From contig CP033464.1 in the NCBI GenBank assembly GCA_007833815.1, positions 5,129,501-5,193,500 on the forward strand: a stretch of 64,000 nucleotides of DNA. Direction: 5' to 3'. The DNA comes from Brevibacillus laterosporus (GTDB lineage Bacteria; Bacillota; Bacilli; Brevibacillales; Brevibacillaceae). A program made the position numbers and the translations under genes. How positions within the stretch are numbered: the first letter of the stretch is position 1; every line of letters begins with the position of its first letter. Positions 60,315 to 64,000 of this stretch are shown one piece after another. Below the pieces are notes generated by a model that ran no database searches, was not told where the DNA came from, and was given only the letters and a program-made list of their open reading frames with translations.

Positions 60315-60954
60315 TCCCCTTTACTGTTTTAAGATAGGGTAGATTAAGCTTTTTTCTTATGTTTTTCATATGAGTATCTAATATTCTAGAATCTCCGTAG
60401 TAGTCATATCCCCAAAGTTTATCCAACATGGCTTCTCTCGAAATGACTTTGCCTTTAGCTTCTAATAATGTTTGAATAATTTCAAATTCTTTAGTAGTTA
60501 GGATTACTTCCTCTTCATTTACAAAGGCTCTATACGTATCACAATCAATTTTTAACTCTTGAAATGTATAAATATGATTATGCTCTTTGTTTCTGCTTCT
60601 TCTTAGTATCGCTTCTACTCTTTTAATTAAAATATCAAATGAAAATGGCTTCGTAATATAATCATCAATTCCTGATTCAAAGCCTTTAACTTGGTCTTGT
60701 TCTTCTTCTAAAGCAGTTAACATAATAATAGGTACGTTCGATGTACTTCTTATTATTTTAGAAGTTTGATAGCCATCTAAATTTGGCATCATAATATCTA
60801 ATACAACGAGATCAAACTCTTGTTTGTTAAAGAGTGCCACTCCTTCTAACCCATCTGAAGCAGTTTCAACCAAAAAGCCATGTGCTAATAAAAATTCTTT
60901 TATTACTTCCTGAATATCTATGTCATCTTCAATGACCAGGATTCGATAAGACAT
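60292..60954 (-). CDS. OmpR-family response regulator (VanR-like), 220 aa
   Basis: Receiver motifs are VIEDDIDIQEV, the phospho-acceptor Asp in VLDIMMPNLDGYQ, and conserved TALE and KPFSFD. The C-terminal winged helix contains TKEFEIIQTLL and DTHMKNIRKKL. It overlaps the kinase gene and is co-transcribed. The pair lies between the YtaF-like gene and the second signalling module, and its targets are unknown. Confidence 0.9.
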   Translation of the reverse strand: MSYRILVIEDDIDIQEVIKEFLLAHGFLVETASDGLEGVALFNKQEFDLVVLDIMMPNLDGYQTSKIIRSTSNVPIIMLTALEEEQDQVKGFESGIDDYITKPFSFDILIKRVEAILRRSRNKEHNHIYTFQELKIDCDTYRAFVNEEEVILTTKEFEIIQTLLEAKGKVISREAMLDKLWGYDYYGDSRILDTHMKNIRKKLNLPYLKTVKGIGYKIGT

Positions 60955-61178
60955 TTTTCATCACCTAAAAGAATTATATCAGAACAATCTGGAGTTTATC
61001 TGTATAGAAAAAATTGGAATTTGAATGAGCTAGCTAAACAGAAAAGTATTTCCAAAGATGAATTACAATAACGTAACTCGTTTCTTCAAGTGTTATTTTT
61101 TGTAAAACTCTCAATTATCGTTAGTAAACTACCTAAATACGTTAGTTCTTGTTATTATTTTTGAAAGAGGTGACAAGA

Positions 61179-61544
61179 ATGCCAACGATTGGACTACGAA
61201 TCAAAGCTCTACGGAAACAGAAAAAATGGACGCAACAAGAGTTGGCTGCTCGTGTGAATGTATCATCACAAGTGATTTCTAACTGGGAAAGAGCCTACAC
61301 TAATCCTAATCATGATGATATTACCCGTCTAGCAGAGTCGCTAGAAGTATCCGCTGATTCTATTCTTTTTGGTAAACAGCGACCAGATTTAGTCAAAGAG
61401 GCAACCAGTCCCTATTCCGCTTTTGAAGCACTATTTTTATCCGAATTAGAAAAGCTCTCGGAAGAAGATAAGCAAAAAGCTCTGGAACATGTCCGTTTTC
61501 TCCGCTATCTAGGTGAGCAAGAACAGAAAAATCACGACGAGTAG
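61179..61544 (+). CDS. XRE-family repressor, paralogue B, 121 aa
   Basis: This is a close copy of paralogue A (47011-47376): the same HTH with QVISNWERAYTNPNHDD, and the same C-terminal KLSEEDKQKALEHVRF helix. The promoter DNA is also duplicated, including the CGTTAGTAAACTACC block about 60 bp before the start. The ATG at 61179 follows AAAGAGGTGACAAGA. It differs in several surface residues, so it may have a changed partner. Confidence 0.85.
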   Translation: MPTIGLRIKALRKQKKWTQQELAARVNVSSQVISNWERAYTNPNHDDITRLAESLEVSADSILFGKQRPDLVKEATSPYSAFEALFLSELEKLSEEDKQKALEHVRFLRYLGEQEQKNHDE

Positions 61545-61570
61545 GCTCGCATATTGGATGCGGGCTTTTT
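61542..61570 (+). terminator. Intrinsic terminator after XRE paralogue B
   Basis: GCTCGCAT and ATGCGGGC with a short loop are followed by TTTTTACTT, equivalent to the hairpin after paralogue A. Confidence 0.8.
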
Positions 61571-61649
61571 ACTTTGGTAGTAATGTTGTACCCCTCTTTG
61601 CTCAATCATGAAGTTTTTTACTCCCTTTTCCTCCAGAATTTTCTGATAT

Positions 61650-61960
61650 ATAATGATGACGTAAAGAATCTAAAAGTTACTAATCTTATACCACTAAAAA
61701 AATCCTTAGCTATTCAATTGGCAAAACTCATGGGGGCTGGAAAAGTTATAGGGGTAGTTAGCAATGGCATAAAGCTACTATTGTGAGAGAAGTGGGCGCT
61801 GACCATGTTATTTGCACAGATACGCGAGATATTGTTCAAAAGGTACATGATTCGACAAATGAGAGGGGCGCCCATGTTATTTTGGAGCTCATGCGTGGAT
61901 GGAAAGTAGACAAAGCACTGGAAAAGTCTTGCTAATGTTAGGAGAAACGGGTTAAAGTTT
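61650..61960 (+). pseudogene. Remnant of a zinc-type quinone oxidoreductase/alcohol dehydrogenase
   Basis: Two fragments of a medium-chain dehydrogenase Rossmann domain are readable in different frames: AIQLAKLMGAGKVIGVVSN (cofactor glycine region) and VREVGADHVICTDTRDIVQK followed by GAHVILELMRG. Frameshifts and stops at 61785 and 61935 show decay. No start or catalytic domain is left. Confidence 0.75.
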
Positions 61961-61972
61961 GTCCAGCAGCTT

Positions 61973-62269
61973 CTAATGTTTGTAAGCTTTGATCCTTTTT
62001 TGCATGTGAACAATATACTCATCTAATCGTTGACTCATCTCTAGCACTGCAAGGCTTGAAAAGGTACCTTCTTTGCAAACCAACTCTACCAATTTTTTTC
62101 TGAGAATCTCTGTATCCGTATGTAGATCATTCTCATCTTGGCAACTTTGGATGCGTTTTGCTGATAAGGGACTAATTGATTTGATGGGGGCTGAGTATTT
62201 TACTCCTGTTCTTGGCGTTCTTTTCCTATGGTAGAGTAGAACGTCCTCAACCTTTTTTAAATCCTTAAT
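61973..62269 (-). CDS. Spo0E-like aspartyl-phosphate phosphatase with an apparent ATT start, 98 aa
   Basis: The frame has no ATG, GTG or TTG before its conserved core, but AAAGGAGGAGG lies 8 bases before an ATT codon at 62269-62267 (ATT AAG GAT). The C-terminal half shows the Spo0E family pattern: paired helices with LRKKLVELVCKEGTFSS, then LEMSQRLDEYIVHMQK with the SQ-LD signature. Spo0E proteins dephosphorylate Spo0A~P and delay sporulation. The N-terminal ~45 residues are an extension relative to typical 50-85-aa members. An alternative is expression from an internal GTG/TTG, or a decayed gene. Confidence 0.6.
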   Translation of the reverse strand: MKDLKKVEDVLLYHRKRTPRTGVKYSAPIKSISPLSAKRIQSCQDENDLHTDTEILRKKLVELVCKEGTFSSLAVLEMSQRLDEYIVHMQKRIKAYKH

Positions 62270-62442
62270 ATCAACCTCCTCCTTTATGTATAAAATGTAT
62301 TACTTACACTATATCTCATTATCCCAAAAAAACCATTTTGAGAAAAACTGTAAAAATCATCTATTTTAACCAAATTTTAACATTAAAATAGATGATCATT
62401 GTCTTCCTCTCATTATCCACATTATCTCATTCTTTCAACCAC

Positions 62443-62475
62443 AAAAAAAAGCACCCTTCTTTTAGAAGGTGTGCT
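62443..62475 (-). terminator. Terminator after signalling-peptide gene 3
   Basis: The minus strand reads AGCACACCTTCT, a 3-base loop, AGAAGGGTGCT, then eight T. It occupies the same place as the terminator after peptide 1. Confidence 0.8.
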
Positions 62476-62503
62476 CTGTAGCATTAAGGAAATGATTATT
62501 TAT

Positions 62504-62626
62504 TTAGCCACCAATCCCATGATCGTATTGAATCACTCTGTCCTTTGCCATTGCCACTTCAAAATCCATCACCTGACTACACAACCCAAAGATCATTACC
62601 AGCGAAAGCAAAAAGACTTTCATCAT
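62504..62626 (-). CDS. Exported signalling pro-peptide 3 (Alo/Phr-like), 40 aa
   Basis: It has the same layout as peptide 1: start inside the regulator 3' end (50-base overlap), GGAGGAGGTAAGGA site, signal peptide MMKVFLLSLVMIFGLCSQ, linker and C-terminus QYDHGIGG. Against peptide 1 the presumptive signal changes only E to D and V to I, conservative exchanges that could set specificity or allow cross-talk. It is flanked by its own terminator. Confidence 0.8.
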   Translation of the reverse strand: MMKVFLLSLVMIFGLCSQVMDFEVAMAKDRVIQYDHGIGG

Positions 62627-63989
62627 TCCTTACCTCCTCCATTATTTTTTTATAATCCTGTTTCTGTTGCAGTGTTGCGTGGTATCTATGTGCTTCAAAA
62701 AGTGTTACGCATCGTATGAAATTCTTTTGATCATTCATAGCTGTAGATAAAGCTAGGCATCGTAGAATATCGACTATCCCATTATGAAAACGTTCATTTT
62801 GGAACTGATAAATAGCTAACTGATACCTAAACCGAAGATGGCGTTCTACATTAATAGTATCTTGGTATTGATCAAAGCAACGTATCTCTTCTGAAAATCT
62901 CTCTAATAGGTTGTCTATCGAAAAGTCATATTTATTGGCTGATTCTACAATGGTCACTAGACCAGCAAGAATCTCCTTTGGATGTTCATCAAGGAAAGCG
63001 ATATAATCTGGAAGAATATCTGTAAGTCCCAGTAGCAAATCGAACGTATATCTATTGGCTTGGGCCCATAATCGGAATTTCTGAACCTCTTTTTGTCCTA
63101 CATCATCAAGATTTTCAAACCATCCTAAATCAGCGTAACCAGCAGCATACTCGTTTGCCTCTCTATACAAGCCTTGCTTTTCCAATGATTCCGATTTCAA
63201 TAAATAGGCCTGTCCATAATAGACAACCAAATGGCGTTCCGTTTTGAGAGGTTCACCTTTTCTATTACTTTTTTGTCTATTTTGTTCATTATCGTATACC
63301 AAAGTAACCAATTCTCTTAACTCGTCTGCGTATTTCTCTACCTCTTTCCACTTATGCAAAGTAAAGCTCACATTTGCTAGCTGTAATAATGCATCCAATT
63401 GGTAATTCTCAGAGAGTCTTTTTCGAAAAGGTTCGAATCGAATAACAGCTTTACCATTTTCCTCTGCATTGGTTCCCAGTAGTGATCGAAATAAACGATA
63501 TTGACTCATTACAGCTCGTTCTGAGTGGCTATTTCTTTCATTATCAATCACCAATTGGTAAAAATAAGCTGATTCCTTCTGTTTTCCCTTATAAAATAGC
63601 TGTTCAGCTACAGCAAAAAGAACTTCGATGTTTTTAGGATCCTCTAACAACTGAGAGATTACCAACTGAATACAGTCATGTCTACCTATTTCGGCACACT
63701 GAACAAGATACGGTCTAACTCTTCTCTTAGATACTTTTCCTCTTTGAAAGCATTCCTCTACATATAAATCATACAGCCACCCAGTAGGCTCTCCAAATGC
63801 TCGTCCAATAGCATTTAATTGATGGACAGTTAATGCTCGGATAGGATTCCCCTTCAAGAATCCGCTCAAGTGCCCGGCATTGATATTAGTCAATTCACTG
63901 AGTTTACTTAAGGTGTAGTTATATGATTTGATGCGATATTCAATTTCCGACCGTATCGATCGCACCATCACATGATTACTTCCGACCAT
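62577..63989 (-). CDS. HTH-TPR peptide-sensing regulator 3 (paralogue of regulator 1), 470 aa
   Basis: The architecture is the same as for regulator 1: atypical HTH (YTLSKLSELTNINAGHLSGF) in residues 20-80, then TPR-like helical repeats. Length is identical (470 aa), and conserved blocks such as DALLQLANVSFTLHKWKEVE and CVTLFEAHRYHAT recur. The ATG at 63989 follows GGAGTGTTTAT at the window edge. Its peptide gene overlaps the 3' end by 50 bases as in cassette 1. It marks the right flank of the island. Confidence 0.82.
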   Translation of the reverse strand: MVGSNHVMVRSIRSEIEYRIKSYNYTLSKLSELTNINAGHLSGFLKGNPIRALTVHQLNAIGRAFGEPTGWLYDLYVEECFQRGKVSKRRVRPYLVQCAEIGRHDCIQLVISQLLEDPKNIEVLFAVAEQLFYKGKQKESAYFYQLVIDNERNSHSERAVMSQYRLFRSLLGTNAEENGKAVIRFEPFRKRLSENYQLDALLQLANVSFTLHKWKEVEKYADELRELVTLVYDNEQNRQKSNRKGEPLKTERHLVVYYGQAYLLKSESLEKQGLYREANEYAAGYADLGWFENLDDVGQKEVQKFRLWAQANRYTFDLLLGLTDILPDYIAFLDEHPKEILAGLVTIVESANKYDFSIDNLLERFSEEIRCFDQYQDTINVERHLRFRYQLAIYQFQNERFHNGIVDILRCLALSTAMNDQKNFIRCVTLFEAHRYHATLQQKQDYKKIMEEVRNDESLFAFAGNDLWVV

Positions 63990-64000
63990 ATAAACACTCC

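Noticed and set aside
1-64000. tRNA, rRNA or origin sequences
   Set aside because: I looked for cloverleaf-like and DnaA-box clusters and found none that I could support.

Overview
The window looks like a chromosome segment of an endospore-forming, low-GC Gram-positive bacterium, most likely a Paenibacillaceae member such as Brevibacillus (B. laterosporus-like). The reasons are strong GGAGG-type ribosome binding sites with ATG/GTG/TTG starts, a PBSX-like tail module, a Bce-type peptide-resistance module, a YtaF-like sporulation membrane protein, a Spo0E-like phosphatase, and several regulator/secreted-peptide (RRNPP-type) signalling cassettes. The species call is inference; no rRNA or housekeeping marker lies in the window.

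Region 1 (1-11.7 kb) is a minus-strand contractile-tail operon in PBSX/skin order: Xre repressor (divergent), XtrA-like protein, Xpf-like sigma-like activator, tail completion protein, sheath, tube, a tail-assembly chaperone with a programmed -1 frameshift, tape measure, XkdP/Q/R/S/T/U-like baseplate proteins, then the left window edge. Terminase, portal and capsid genes that should sit between Xpf and the tail are absent, so this reads as a headless phage-tail-like bacteriocin (tailocin).

Region 2 (12-39.5 kb) is mostly conserved chromosome: a BceRSAB-type antimicrobial-peptide sensing/efflux module with a BceR-type box, an isochorismatase-like hydrolase, a thioredoxin-like ferredoxin, ureABC without accessory genes, a lipoprotein and a secreted protein of unknown role, a MarR-RND-MFP efflux operon, a NarL-type two-component system bracketed by two near-identical inverted repeats, MFS plus LysR genes, a copper-amine-oxidase-N-domain surface protein, two divergent short-chain dehydrogenases with tandem operators between them, a KtrB/TrkH-type K+ transporter, and a DeoR-HAD pair.

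Region 3 (39.7-42.5 kb) is mobile-element debris: a Tn554-like pair of tyrosine recombinases, both broken, fused to the end of an IS231-like (IS4 family) transposase fragment.

Region 4 (42.6-64 kb) is the accessory core. A linear azol(in)e peptide (LAP/TOMM) operon at 48.9-57.2 kb encodes an ABC exporter, a YcaO cyclodehydratase, two E1-like partner proteins (one fused to a SagB-type dehydrogenase), a second SagB-type dehydrogenase, two short precursor peptides whose cores place Cys/Thr/Ser at nearly every third residue, and an M50 membrane protease with a PqqD-like leader-binding domain. It is flanked by three HTH-TPR regulators, each followed or overlapped by an unannotated small gene for an exported signalling pro-peptide (43398-43520, 45113-45256, 62504-62626). 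It is also flanked by paralogous XRE repressor genes with a third, decayed copy at 57.4-57.7 kb. Two peptides end in HG(V/I)GG, resembling the Alo peptides of Paenibacillus as I remember them. A Spo0E-like gene with an apparent ATT start, a VanRS-like two-component system and a YtaF-like gene lie between. The working model is a peptide-antibiotic island surrounded by, and possibly controlled by, several quorum-sensing circuits.
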